Source of the DNA: Bacteroidia bacterium
GTDB taxonomy: Bacteria; Bacteroidota; Bacteroidia; Flavobacteriales_D; Crocinitomicaceae
Direction of reading: 5' to 3'
Length of the DNA: 37,901 nt
Assembly (NCBI GenBank): GCA_030426825.1
Contig: JAUHXX010000003.1
Coordinates: 1-37,901, forward strand
Below the pieces are notes generated by a model. That model did not search any database and was not told the origin of the DNA. It was given only the letters and a program-made list of their open reading frames with translations. Below are positions 24,278 to 33,599 of this stretch, one piece after another. Made by a program: the position numbers and the translations under genes. Every line of letters begins with the position of its first letter. Position 1 is the first letter of the stretch.

Positions 24278-26663
24278 TCTTTTATTTTCTTTCTCTGTTT
24301 TAGCCCAAAACGTAACAATTCTAGATTCTTCCACAAATAAACCCGTAAAAGAGGTCTTTATATATTCCAAAGAAAACCCCAGAGGAGTTTTATCTGATAA
24401 AGATGGTGTAATCAGTTTGAGTAGTTTTGGAGCTGATGAAATGTTGATTATTCAGCACATTAGATTTGACAAACTCTATATTAGCAAGAAAGAAACACTT
24501 TCAGGCACAATTTATCTAGTTCCGAAAGAAAATCAATTACCCACCATTTATTACGATCACCCGCTGCGTTACAACGTTGATGAAAAAGACGAACCAGGAA
24601 GAATAGAGAAGATTACGAAAGAAATAGTCAAGCTTGAAAACCCTGCAACTTCTGCCGATATGTTACAAAACACGGGCGGAGTTTTGGTCCAAAAATCACA
24701 AGGTGGAGGAGGTTCACCGATTATAAGAGGTTTTGAGGCAAATAAATTATTATTGGTAATTGATGGGGTTAGGATGAACAATGCCATTTATAGAAGTGGC
24801 CATCTTCAGAACGCTATAACTGTAGATAATGCGGTTTTAGACCACACCGAGGTCATATTTGGCCCGAGCTCTTCGCTTTACGGTTCAGATGCTTTGGGAG
24901 GCGTTATACACTTTCACACAATAGATCCTGAAATCAACGGCATAGACAGTACCTATTTTCACGGCAATAGTTATTTGCGATTCAACAGTAACAACAGAAG
25001 TATGACAGGTCATTTTGACTTTTCAATAGGAAAAAATAAGTGGGCGCTATTATCGTCATTTACAGCCAGCAAATTTGGGGACATCATCAGTGGAAAAAAT
25101 CGAGCGTTTCATAATGATAGTACGTGGGGATTGCATCCAGAAGTTATTATTCAAAGTAATGGTTCAGATAGCATAGTTGAAAATTTAAATCCTCATATTC
25201 AAGCTAACAGCGGATATTCTCAATTTGACTTCTTAGAGAAATTTGTTTACCAATCAAATGATCATTTGAAATACACATTCAATCTCCAGTTTTCGACCTC
25301 ATCAAACGTGAATCGGTACGATAAATTAACTGAATATGCAGGGTCTGAATTAAGATACGCGGAATGGTATTATGGCCCACAGACTAGGTTCTTGGGTCAA
25401 TTCAAGGTAGACTTCAGTAAAAACCCAAACAACCCAAAAAATAAGCTCTATCATGCCGGTGTTTTCTCTTTGGCGTATCAAAAAATAGATGAAGACAGAA
25501 TTAGTAGAAGGTATCAAAATGCCATGAGAGAATATCAAGAAGAAGACTTAAACATTTTTTCTTTGAACTTAGATTTTAACAGGATTCTCACAAAAAATCG
25601 CATCTTTTTCTATGGATTGGAGGCCCAACATAATATGGTGAACTCTACCGCTTTTAACCGTAACATAAACACAGGATTAAGCTCGGACGTCCAAACAAGG
25701 TATCCGCAAGAAAGTAACTATTTAAGTTCAGGAATTTATGTGGAATTTAAAAAGAAGTTCAAAAACAAAGCCAATTTTACCACCGGTTTGAGGTATTCGT
25801 TTATCTATGCGAACTCTCAATTTAAAGACACAAGCTTCTTATCATTACCTTTTAACGAAGTCAATATTTTAACTGGCGCTCCATCTGGTAATGTTGGTTT
25901 TGTTTTACGACCAGATTCAGTAACAAAAATTTCTATTCAAGCCACAACAGGTTTTAGAGCACCAAATATTGATGATTATGGTAAAGTATTTGAAAAAAGC
26001 GGGTACACAGTGGTTCCAAACAATGGACTTAAACCTGAATACGCATTAGGTGGTGAGTTATCTGCTCAACGTTCTTTTGGAAAGGATTTGTTGAAGATTG
26101 GTGGAACCGTATATTCAACTTATTTGTTTAACGCAATGGTTCAAAGAGACTTCACATTGAATGGTCAAGACTCTATTATGTATGATGGTCAAATGACTAA
26201 AATTCAGTCTATTGTAAATACTGACAAAGCCATTATTTACGGCCTCTCAGCCTTTGTAAAAATCAATTTTACCTCAAAATTCAATTTTAATTACAGCTAT
26301 AATTATACCAAGGGTCAAGATTTATCTGCAAATACACCTTTAGAGCATATTGCTCCCCAATTTGGCAAAATATCGTTCCAATACGCCAGTAAAAAACTGA
26401 ATACTTCCATTTATAGTTTCTACAACTTTAGAAAAAAACTGTCCGACTATACACCAGGTGGTGATAACATTGATCTCACTCCAAATGAAGGGGGAACACC
26501 TCCTTGGTGGACTTTAAACTTTAGAATTAATTATACCTTTTATGAGAAATTATCCCTTCAATTTGCTGCCGAAAACATCTTAGATATGCATTACAGACAG
26601 TTTGCCTCAGGAATAACCGCTCCTGGTAGAAATTTTATGGTGAGTTTTAAAGCAGAGTTTTAA
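24255..26663 (+). CDS. TonB-dependent receptor
   Basis: 802 residues from TTG 24255, which gives a clean signal peptide MKLLCTISLLFSFSVLAQ; an in-frame ATG at 24189 would put 22 unlikely residues before it and overlap recO by 89 nt instead of 23. After the signal come a carboxypeptidase-regulatory-like domain (about 18-95), a plug domain with SPIIRGFEANKLLLVIDGVR, YRSGHLQNAITVDN and GPSSSLYGSDALGGVIHF, and a C-terminal barrel closing with LSLQFAAENILDMHYRQF and FMVSFKAEF. Such receptors import ligands across the outer membrane using TonB energy. The YRSGHLQN segment is shared with haem/haemoglobin-type receptors, but the ligand is not certain. No TonB or ABC gene is nearby. Confidence 0.85.
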   Translation: MKLLCTISLLFSFSVLAQNVTILDSSTNKPVKEVFIYSKENPRGVLSDKDGVISLSSFGADEMLIIQHIRFDKLYISKKETLSGTIYLVPKENQLPTIYYDHPLRYNVDEKDEPGRIEKITKEIVKLENPATSADMLQNTGGVLVQKSQGGGGSPIIRGFEANKLLLVIDGVRMNNAIYRSGHLQNAITVDNAVLDHTEVIFGPSSSLYGSDALGGVIHFHTIDPEINGIDSTYFHGNSYLRFNSNNRSMTGHFDFSIGKNKWALLSSFTASKFGDIISGKNRAFHNDSTWGLHPEVIIQSNGSDSIVENLNPHIQANSGYSQFDFLEKFVYQSNDHLKYTFNLQFSTSSNVNRYDKLTEYAGSELRYAEWYYGPQTRFLGQFKVDFSKNPNNPKNKLYHAGVFSLAYQKIDEDRISRRYQNAMREYQEEDLNIFSLNLDFNRILTKNRIFFYGLEAQHNMVNSTAFNRNINTGLSSDVQTRYPQESNYLSSGIYVEFKKKFKNKANFTTGLRYSFIYANSQFKDTSFLSLPFNEVNILTGAPSGNVGFVLRPDSVTKISIQATTGFRAPNIDDYGKVFEKSGYTVVPNNGLKPEYALGGELSAQRSFGKDLLKIGGTVYSTYLFNAMVQRDFTLNGQDSIMYDGQMTKIQSIVNTDKAIIYGLSAFVKINFTSKFNFNYSYNYTKGQDLSANTPLEHIAPQFGKISFQYASKKLNTSIYSFYNFRKKLSDYTPGGDNIDLTPNEGGTPPWWTLNFRINYTFYEKLSLQFAAENILDMHYRQFASGITAPGRNFMVSFKAEF

Positions 26664-26703
26664 TTGAACTAAAGCTTCTAAGGTATCGAGTGACACAAAA
26701 TAT

Positions 26704-26736
26704 AAAAGGCGAGAAGTTGAACCTCTCGCCTTTTTT
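26704..26736. terminator. Bidirectional intrinsic terminator
   Basis: 11-bp stem (AAAAGGCGAGA paired with TCTCGCCTTTT) with a 9-nt loop and T-rich arms on both strands. It lies between the convergent receptor and metalloprotease genes and can serve both. Confidence 0.8.
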
Positions 26737-26758
26737 AATGAATGATTCGTTCTGAGTT

Positions 26759-29746
26759 TTATCTCAATACAATCTTCTTAGTTACGCTTTCATCTCCAGA
26801 ATAAACTTTAACAAAGTAAACTCCTGAAGCCATTCCGCTTAAATCCATATTGACATTTTGATTTTTTACATCACCGAATGATCCAGCGTAAACTTGATCA
26901 CCAATAACATTAATCACCTCAATGTTCAAATCTCTACTTTCGTTCAAGTTGAAAATCAATTGGAATTCGCCATTTGTTGGATTAGGATAAAGCGTGAAAG
27001 AATTAGCTAATTCTTCAGCAATACCTTGCGGATTACTTACGGTAAGTGTAACATTTAATTCTGCTTCACAACCCGATCCATCAGTAACGTTACAACTGTA
27101 TGTTGTGGTAACTACAGGTGCTACATCAACTGTCTGTGTGGTAGCAATTTGAATTGGACCCGCACCTTCGTTAGCATACCATGTCCAAGATGCACCACCT
27201 GTTACAGCCAAAGTAGTATTGGTTCCGGCCATAATCGTTTGATCTGGTGTTATTGTTGGAGCAAACGTGTTCACGTTACCTACATCTACTGTTCCAGTCA
27301 CCTCGCAATTCGCGTTATCGGTGAATATGTAGTTATAAGTACCAGCAATTAAGTTAGAATAGGTTCCAGCCGTTTCAAAAGTTGCACCATTGTTAATGGA
27401 GTAGTTATACGGTCCGCCATTTCCACCTGAAAGTGTCACGTTAATTGTACCGTCAGCAGCAATACAGTTTTCATCACCTACGGTAAAGCTTGGTGTTATT
27501 GTTGGATTAACTGTAATTACATGAGGACCATCAATATCAGTTTCACAAGATCCATCAGCTTCTAAATTAAAGGTCCAAGTACCAGCTGTAAGAGTGGTAG
27601 TCAAGTTTCCTTGATCAAAGAAATAGTTATTTGTACCATCTGTAATGTCCCAGTAATAAGCATTCGTGTTCGTAGACCCGAAACCATTCATAGTCACATC
27701 CATACCCTCACATGTCTCTGTTGCAGGCCAAACAGCCACTGCATTTGGTGAAGGTCCATTAGAAGTTAATACATCTAAAATTAAAGAACAATCAGGGGCA
27801 CTTGTAAAGAAGCTGGTTGATGATTGCCAGTTAAAGTTAAGCGCTAAGTTTGGTTCGTAACCTTGAACCCATGTTGAACTAGGTCCTGAAGGTCTATCAG
27901 AGAAGTTAGTAGTTGCAAACAAAACTGTATCTTGAATAGTAGTGTTGCTATATTCAAACTCATAACCTACCCAGAATTCACCATTTACTGGAACTGGAGT
28001 AGTAAAATCAATTTCATTCCAAAATCCAGCATTTAAACTTGAAATTGGCACTGCTTCTGAACCAATCACAGCTCCTGGACCTGGAGTTGCACCATTGTTT
28101 GCCCAAACCGTGAATATGACATCATTTGCTGGACCTAAATCATCTGCCTGATAAACCGGTAAATACAACCTTTTAATCGTAGTAGGTGAATTCACAAAAA
28201 AGCTATCGGCAATGTGTTGCATTTGAAAATCATTTGTACCTGGCAAATAAAGAGAACCAGGATAGTATCCATCACCGCCGGTTAAACTATAAGCAGTCAT
28301 GTTTGCACCTTCGGCACTTGAATAATTACGAATCGTATCGCAGGCAGTAGTGCCTCCACCAGAAGCTACTACGTTAATATAAGCCGTCTTCGTTTCATTA
28401 TCTGTCCCGTAAGGATTTGAAGCATCTAATTGAATCTCATAGGTGCCAACATTTGCAAATTGCATAGTTACATTTTGATCTGTAGCAACGGTACCGTTTA
28501 CAAATGTCACCCCTGCAGCTGGATTTGATGTCCACGACCACATAGTAGGATAATTTGTAGATAAATCCGAGAAATTGATAGACCCACCTGCTACAATTGT
28601 AGTGATATCAGCAACAAAATCCGCAACTGGAGGCATTGGGTTAATTGGAACACAGCCTTGAGAGCTTAATAAGCTAGAACGAGAACCATTCAATACTGCT
28701 GTCATTAAGTTGGCTTGTTCTGTAGTATACATAACTTGACAATTCGAGTAATCCATAAAGTTCTCGTACTGAGTTTCAGTTCCTGAACAAGTTTGTTGAG
28801 AACCACTACAAGAACCAGAATAGTTAAAAGATGGTCCAGCAGTTACTGGTGTATCGGTTAAACCGTCATCTTGTCCACAACCTGATGCTGTGTTTGAATT
28901 TCCCCAAGTGTGAGAAAGACCTAAATAGTGACCGATTTCATGAGTTAAAACTCTATTCGTTGGTGGCATTCCTAAATTGTAATCAATAACGATTCCATCA
29001 ATAGATGCTGGTGGTAAAGCTGTTGTAGTTGGCTTATATGCGTATCCAGCAGTTCCAGAAGAAGCGCCATTGGTGATATCACAAATCCAAACATTTACAT
29101 AACTAGTTCTATCCCATCCTGGAGTACCTGTGTTTCCACCAGTGTTTCCTTTCATTTTATTTGATTCCGTATTTGGATCATAATAATCTTCAGTAGTAGC
29201 AACTCTATTGATTCCTAATTCTGTAAGTTGATTTCCCCATGGATCTCTTTGTGCCAAACAGAATTCTATGTCAGCATCTGCTGCTGTCCACCCAAACCCA
29301 GTTCTTAAGTTCCCTACATCAGAATTTGATGCTGTAAAATCAAGATTCACGGCATTCAACAAAGCGTTAATTGCTGCTTCACTTACATTTTCAGCAGGAT
29401 TATTAGGGTTGTGAACTACGTGAAAAATAATTGGAATAGTATACGTGGCTCTAGGAGTCATTTGACCTTGAGCATCCTGATTTTGTCTAATCTGTTGTTG
29501 TTTATATTCCTCTTGTATTCCATAAGAATTCACCCAGTCTTGAGTTAAAGCATCTGATAAACAATGATGTCCATCACACTGATGATTTAAATCAGGTGAA
29601 TTACTTAAATGTGAGTTGGTTGCTTGTACATTAAACGTTGCGACTTTTGCTCCGGCACCCTGTCCGATCTGAGCAATGGCTGACGTAAATGGCAAGAAAA
29701 AAAGCGCAGAAAGCGCTAAGCGAGTAACTGTTTTTCTCATATCCAT
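26759..29746 (-). CDS. Secreted M43-family zinc metalloprotease with PKD and T9SS sorting domain
   Basis: 995 residues (989 if the second ATG, at 29740, is used). Signal peptide ends near SAIAQ. A pappalysin-type (M43) catalytic domain follows: IPIIFHVVHN, zinc motif HEIGHYLGLSH at residues 269-279, and a Met-turn-like YENFMDYSNC. Next are a PKD domain at about 372-460 (DLSTNYPTMWSWTSNP), a region with DFTTPVPVNGEFWVGYEF, Ig/SprB-like repeats (TPSFTVGDENCIAADGTINV) and a type A sorting domain (SFTLYPNPTNGEFQLIFNL to VTKKIVLR). It is probably released or displayed on the cell surface to degrade external protein. A second PorZ-dependent cargo near the porZ locus. Downstream terminator is shared with the receptor gene. 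Confidence 0.88.
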   Translation of the reverse strand: MDMRKTVTRLALSALFFLPFTSAIAQIGQGAGAKVATFNVQATNSHLSNSPDLNHQCDGHHCLSDALTQDWVNSYGIQEEYKQQQIRQNQDAQGQMTPRATYTIPIIFHVVHNPNNPAENVSEAAINALLNAVNLDFTASNSDVGNLRTGFGWTAADADIEFCLAQRDPWGNQLTELGINRVATTEDYYDPNTESNKMKGNTGGNTGTPGWDRTSYVNVWICDITNGASSGTAGYAYKPTTTALPPASIDGIVIDYNLGMPPTNRVLTHEIGHYLGLSHTWGNSNTASGCGQDDGLTDTPVTAGPSFNYSGSCSGSQQTCSGTETQYENFMDYSNCQVMYTTEQANLMTAVLNGSRSSLLSSQGCVPINPMPPVADFVADITTIVAGGSINFSDLSTNYPTMWSWTSNPAAGVTFVNGTVATDQNVTMQFANVGTYEIQLDASNPYGTDNETKTAYINVVASGGGTTACDTIRNYSSAEGANMTAYSLTGGDGYYPGSLYLPGTNDFQMQHIADSFFVNSPTTIKRLYLPVYQADDLGPANDVIFTVWANNGATPGPGAVIGSEAVPISSLNAGFWNEIDFTTPVPVNGEFWVGYEFEYSNTTIQDTVLFATTNFSDRPSGPSSTWVQGYEPNLALNFNWQSSTSFFTSAPDCSLILDVLTSNGPSPNAVAVWPATETCEGMDVTMNGFGSTNTNAYYWDITDGTNNYFFDQGNLTTTLTAGTWTFNLEADGSCETDIDGPHVITVNPTITPSFTVGDENCIAADGTINVTLSGGNGGPYNYSINNGATFETAGTYSNLIAGTYNYIFTDNANCEVTGTVDVGNVNTFAPTITPDQTIMAGTNTTLAVTGGASWTWYANEGAGPIQIATTQTVDVAPVVTTTYSCNVTDGSGCEAELNVTLTVSNPQGIAEELANSFTLYPNPTNGEFQLIFNLNESRDLNIEVINVIGDQVYAGSFGDVKNQNVNMDLSGMASGVYFVKVYSGDESVTKKIVLR

Positions 29747-29762
29747 AGATTTTTGATTCTGC

Positions 29763-29792
29763 CTAATTTAGTGAAATTCAGGGTTGAAACAA
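29763..29792 (-). promoter_or_regulatory. Candidate promoter of the M43 protease gene
   Basis: On the minus strand TTG (29792-29790), 19 nt, then TAAATTAG (29770-29763), one mismatch from TAnnTTTG. The start codon is 16-22 nt downstream. Confidence 0.4.
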
Positions 29793-29828
29793 AATCTTTG
29801 GCGGATATTCAACGATTAAACGGAATGT

Positions 29829-30524
29829 CTATAATATCTTAACAACTGTTTGATAGAAATTGTTAACAGAACCGATCACTTCATACTTGATGTAAAATGA
29901 ATCTGTCCATTCGGTAAAAGCTTTAAACTCGTGCATTGGAACATTGAATTCATCAAAGAAAATAATGTCGCCTGATCGCAAATAAGGAGTCATTAAGGTG
30001 AGTACATATAATGTGGCTGAATAAAGATCAGCATCCATGTGAATTACTTTTCTTTTTTCTGGGTCGAAATCCGTTAAAAACGGAATCAAAGTTTGTTGAA
30101 ATAATCCTTGATGAAAGCGACATCTTTCATCATCCATTTGTGGAGGCTCATCACCATTCGACATATCTCCAGCTTTAAAAGGACCCCAATCTTCTGGTAA
30201 ACCAGAAAAAGTATCAAAACCTTCGAATCGTGCATTTGGATTTTTTAATTCATTAGCCCACCAACGGAACGACCCTCCTTTAGAAACTCCAAATTCCAGA
30301 TAATTCACGTCATCAATCTGCTCTGACTTGATCACATGTCTAAACATTTCTTCTCTCTTGGTATACACAAACTTAGATGCGTAAAAATCTGAAAACGCAT
30401 TTTTCTTGTGCTTTTTAGCAAACCGAGACATTTTAGCTAAGTGCCCTAAAAAAATAAATATTTTACTTGGTATTAAAACGTGTAATTGCAACACGAAAAA
30501 CCAGCCTTTAAGTTTTCCTCTCAT
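29829..30524 (-). CDS. TylF/MycF-like SAM-dependent methyltransferase
   Basis: 231 residues. A hydrophobic/basic N-terminal stretch precedes a class I methyltransferase domain with SAM-binding YLEFGVSKGGSFRWWA (residues 75-90), EGFDTFSGLPEDWG (101-114), HMDADLYSATLYVLTLMTPY (162-181) and the metal-site-like FFDEF (189-193). This matches the TylF/macrocin O-methyltransferase family, whose members need Mg2+ and methylate sugar hydroxyls in macrolides; others are found in polysaccharide clusters. Substrate unknown; a surface-sugar target is plausible. Alone on its strand between the M43 protease and the divergent histidine kinase gene. Confidence 0.78.
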   Translation of the reverse strand: MRGKLKGWFFVLQLHVLIPSKIFIFLGHLAKMSRFAKKHKKNAFSDFYASKFVYTKREEMFRHVIKSEQIDDVNYLEFGVSKGGSFRWWANELKNPNARFEGFDTFSGLPEDWGPFKAGDMSNGDEPPQMDDERCRFHQGLFQQTLIPFLTDFDPEKRKVIHMDADLYSATLYVLTLMTPYLRSGDIIFFDEFNVPMHEFKAFTEWTDSFYIKYEVIGSVNNFYQTVVKIL

Positions 30525-30543
30525 GTTTTTGCTTATCTGGAAT

Positions 30544-30551
30544 CAAAGATA
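30544..30551 (-). promoter_or_regulatory. Candidate -7 element of the methyltransferase gene
   Basis: TATCTTTG on the minus strand matches TAnnTTTG exactly and is 19 nt before the ATG. No TTG at the -33 distance. Confidence 0.3.
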
Positions 30552-30658
30552 TAAAACCATTTTAAGTTTAATCTAATCCATACAAATAGTCCGTATTTAC
30601 ACCTACACGAATGCCAATTAACTTATAATCATTATATTACTGTTATTAAGCTATTATT

Positions 30659-32206
30659 TTGAACAAACTTTTCCTAATCATATCTCAACTTTTCTTTTGC
30701 AGTTTTTTGCTTAGTCAAGCCATTTCTTTTACAGATTCTGAAAAGTTATGGATTCAAGAACATCCAGTAGTAGAATTTGGTTATGAACCCAAGTGGGAAC
30801 CCTATGAGATTTATGATCAAGGAGAATACACTGGTATTGTAGGAGAATATGTTCAACGAATAGAAGATGCCACAGGTATTGAAATGCGACCTATTCCTGA
30901 TATTAGCTGGAAAAAATCTCTTGAAGGCTTGAAATCTGGATCTGTCAAAATGGTCCCCAGCTGTGCGATTGATGAGGAGCGCAAAAAATATTTGGTATTT
31001 ACGAAACCATACGTGTCAGACCCTCTTGTCATATCTACACGAAGAGAATACGAATTTGTCTCATGTCTTCAAGATTTATATGGTCACACAGTCGCCCTTC
31101 CAGAGGGTTATTGGACCACTTCACTGATTAAAAATGATCATCCCAAAATAAAAGTCATTGAAAAGCCAAGTATTCAGGCTTGTCTTGAAGCTGTGAGTTT
31201 TGAAGAAGCAGATGCTTATGTTGGTAGCTTAGGTGTCATTAGTTATTATGTCAATCATAAAGGTTTCACTAACCTTAAAATTGCTGCACCCACTAGGTAT
31301 GAGGATATAAAAATTGCCATGGCCTTTAATAAAGACTGGATAGTTTTTAGAGACATCTGTCAAAAAGTGCTCAATTCCATTTCTATTCAAGAAAGTAGTA
31401 GAATCAGACAGGATTGGATTTCGGTGAGATACGAATACGGGTTTTCATGGTCTAAGGCACTGACTTGGATGCTCATCATTGGTGGAATAGCTTTAGCCGC
31501 TTTATTACTCTTTTATCTCTGGAATAGATCTTTGAAAAAACAGGTTGCCGAAAAGACCAAAATGCAAGAAACATTGAAGGTCTCACTGGATCAAATTAAA
31601 AAGCAGGACAGAGAAAAGAAAGTCCTACTTCAAGAAATTCACCACAGGGTTAAAAATAATCTTCAAATCATCACCAGCTTAATTAGATTACAGGCAAGTA
31701 CGGCTGAAAACGAGGAGATCGAAAGTTCCTTGACAGATGCTACTGAACGAATACGAGCTATTGCATTGATACATGAAAAAATTTATAATACGTCAGAACT
31801 CAATTACATTTCAGCCCAAGAATACATCTCAGCACTTGCAAATGATATCATTTCTTCATTTAGTGATTCAAAAAAAGTAGATCTCGAAATCGATTGTGAA
31901 ACAAGTGAATTGGATTTGAAAGCAATCGTTCCTTTGGCACTTATCCTTAATGAATTGATCACGAACAGCTTAAAGTATGGTTTTAAGGGGAAGTCAACCG
32001 GAAAAATCACCATTTATTTAAAAGATAATTCAACAACATTAACATTGAACTATTTGGATAACGGTCAGTGGTTAGACAATCCTGGAAGTAAGAATTTCGG
32101 AACCTCTTTAATTTCAATTTTTACAGATCAATTAGAAGGCAGTTATAAATTAACTAAATCAGTCACTGGAACTCAGTATGACTTTGAATTCAAGGCCTAC
32201 AAATAA
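30659..32206 (+). CDS. Sensor histidine kinase with periplasmic solute-binding domain (HisKA_2 type)
   Basis: 515 residues from TTG 30659; an in-frame TAA at 30647-30649 and absence of ATG nearby fix the start region. Signal peptide at 1-20, then an SBP_bac_3-like domain (about 30-255; FGYEPKWEPYEIYDQGEYTG, SGSVKMVPSCAIDEERKKYL, ADAYVGSLGVISYYV). One transmembrane helix at 268-288, a short coiled linker, the HisKA_2 box LLQEIHHRVKNNLQIITSLI (phospho-acceptor His328 or 329), and an HATPase_c domain with LILNELITNSLKYGF (N box) and DNG. This architecture senses a small ligand in the periplasm. No response regulator gene is adjacent, so it is an orphan kinase here. Confidence 0.85.
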   Translation: MNKLFLIISQLFFCSFLLSQAISFTDSEKLWIQEHPVVEFGYEPKWEPYEIYDQGEYTGIVGEYVQRIEDATGIEMRPIPDISWKKSLEGLKSGSVKMVPSCAIDEERKKYLVFTKPYVSDPLVISTRREYEFVSCLQDLYGHTVALPEGYWTTSLIKNDHPKIKVIEKPSIQACLEAVSFEEADAYVGSLGVISYYVNHKGFTNLKIAAPTRYEDIKIAMAFNKDWIVFRDICQKVLNSISIQESSRIRQDWISVRYEYGFSWSKALTWMLIIGGIALAALLLFYLWNRSLKKQVAEKTKMQETLKVSLDQIKKQDREKKVLLQEIHHRVKNNLQIITSLIRLQASTAENEEIESSLTDATERIRAIALIHEKIYNTSELNYISAQEYISALANDIISSFSDSKKVDLEIDCETSELDLKAIVPLALILNELITNSLKYGFKGKSTGKITIYLKDNSTTLTLNYLDNGQWLDNPGSKNFGTSLISIFTDQLEGSYKLTKSVTGTQYDFEFKAYK

Positions 32207-32238
32207 AAAATCCGCCACGATCAATATCATGGCGGATT
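32207..32238 (-). terminator. Intrinsic terminator of the C1 peptidase gene
   Basis: Stem ATCCGCCA-C-GAT with ATCATGGCGGAT (one mismatch), 4-nt loop. The T-run is on the minus strand, so it serves the C1 peptidase gene whose stop is at 32257, although it lies directly after the histidine kinase stop. Confidence 0.7.
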
Positions 32239-32256
32239 CAAAATCAACTTTGTATT

Positions 32257-33486
32257 CTACTGAATATTCAATTTCTTTTTCATCTCTTTAGATAAACCAT
32301 CTTTATGCAAGTAGATGTTGATTGTTTTGTATTTAAAGTATGCTTCTGAAGCATAGAAATATCCATCACAATCATTGTAAGACGTTCCCCATGAATTTTT
32401 GATTAACAAATACTTGGTTCCGTTTTGGTCTTTGTATAAACCAACTGCATGCATACCATGATCATCAGTGGTTTGTTTACCATCATAACCTTTTTGTCTC
32501 AATTCTTGAGTAATTTCTAACTCTTCACCTGGCTCCATAAAGCAAGACGCTTTTTTCTCAGCACCAGCGTCAGAGAAATTTTTATTAGATTTTCCTGAAA
32601 CAAAAATGGTAGACTCATCTTTAGGTACTATTGCTAAACCAGATCTAAAACTAAAGTAATCTTCAGAAACATCAGCTCCCCATGCAAAAGAGTAACCTTC
32701 TCTTAAAGCATATTCAGCCGCTCCCCATAAGTCTTCTAAAGGAACGTTATAAGAACTACCCCATGCCCAGTTATCAGCAATTGCTAATTGACATTCTTGG
32801 TTGAACGGGTGATTTGAAAATGAAGTCAATGAAATATAATCATCCATATTTAATCCCAATTCATCTCTATATGATATGGGATTGTACTCTTTTCCATCCA
32901 CCTTGAATTTCATATCTTTCACATCCTCAGGAATGAATCCTAAATAAGAATTTAAGATTCCGCGCAATGCAGGCATCCAAGCATTGGTCATCACATCACC
33001 ATCACCCATTTCATCTCGCGCTTCTAAAAGACCTTTCATAGCACCTTTCAAAACAGCAGATAATTCAGCATGTGTATGTTTTTCTGAATCGTAATTGATC
33101 CCCTTGTATGCAGATTCTGGCACGATACCAAATCGGCTAATCACCCATGGAATGTCATGAAAAGCACCACCTTCATCAAAGTTGGTGTTGCCGTCTGTTC
33201 TGTAATATTTCTCAGCTTTACCAAGATACGCTTGATAAACAATAAACATCTCAGATAGAATCGGCATTGTTTTGCCTGTTCTCTTCAACTCTGTTTCAAA
33301 AAATGACAGCGCAGAAAAACTCCAACAAGTTCCTGTCCATCCTTGCGACTGAACTGGCGTTGCATCTAAATGAACCTCTTTCGTAAATTTATAACTGCTA
33401 CCCTCTTTATTTGTAATATCTGCTTTTTGTGCAAATGTTGATCCTAAAAAGAACACCATGGCCACTGCAGAAAATATCTTTTTCAT
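32257..33486 (-). CDS. Exported C1B-type cysteine peptidase (bleomycin hydrolase-like)
   Basis: 409 residues. Signal peptide MKKIFSAVAMVFFLGSTFAQ, then a papain-like C1 domain: PVQSQGWTGTCWSFSALSFF gives the oxyanion Gln48 and catalytic Cys54; the late DDHGMHAVGLY carries the catalytic His; LIKNSWGTSYNDCDGYF carries the Asn. Long insertions and these spacings match the C1B bleomycin hydrolase/PepC group more than classical papain. Such enzymes are aminopeptidases and are normally cytosolic hexamers; the clear export signal here points to periplasm or cell surface. No sorting domain, so not a T9SS cargo. Own candidate promoter upstream. Confidence 0.83.
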   Translation of the reverse strand: MKKIFSAVAMVFFLGSTFAQKADITNKEGSSYKFTKEVHLDATPVQSQGWTGTCWSFSALSFFETELKRTGKTMPILSEMFIVYQAYLGKAEKYYRTDGNTNFDEGGAFHDIPWVISRFGIVPESAYKGINYDSEKHTHAELSAVLKGAMKGLLEARDEMGDGDVMTNAWMPALRGILNSYLGFIPEDVKDMKFKVDGKEYNPISYRDELGLNMDDYISLTSFSNHPFNQECQLAIADNWAWGSSYNVPLEDLWGAAEYALREGYSFAWGADVSEDYFSFRSGLAIVPKDESTIFVSGKSNKNFSDAGAEKKASCFMEPGEELEITQELRQKGYDGKQTTDDHGMHAVGLYKDQNGTKYLLIKNSWGTSYNDCDGYFYASEAYFKYKTINIYLHKDGLSKEMKKKLNIQ

Positions 33487-33507
33487 ATTCTAATAAATTG
33501 ATTTCGT

Positions 33508-33538
33508 TAAAATTAATCATTGCATTCGAATCACCCAA
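33508..33538 (-). promoter_or_regulatory. Candidate promoter of the C1 peptidase gene
   Basis: On the minus strand TTG (33538-33536), 20 nt, TAATTTTA (33515-33508), one mismatch from TTG-N19-21-TAnnTTTG. The ATG is 21 nt downstream of the -7 box. Confidence 0.4.
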
Positions 33539-33599
33539 GCACAATGAGGTTTAATGGAAAATAAAGATGACGAATTTCAAGATTTGTGGTTGAATGGAT

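Noticed and set aside
32207-32238. Terminator for the histidine kinase on the plus strand
   Set aside because: The poly-T run follows the stem only on the minus strand.
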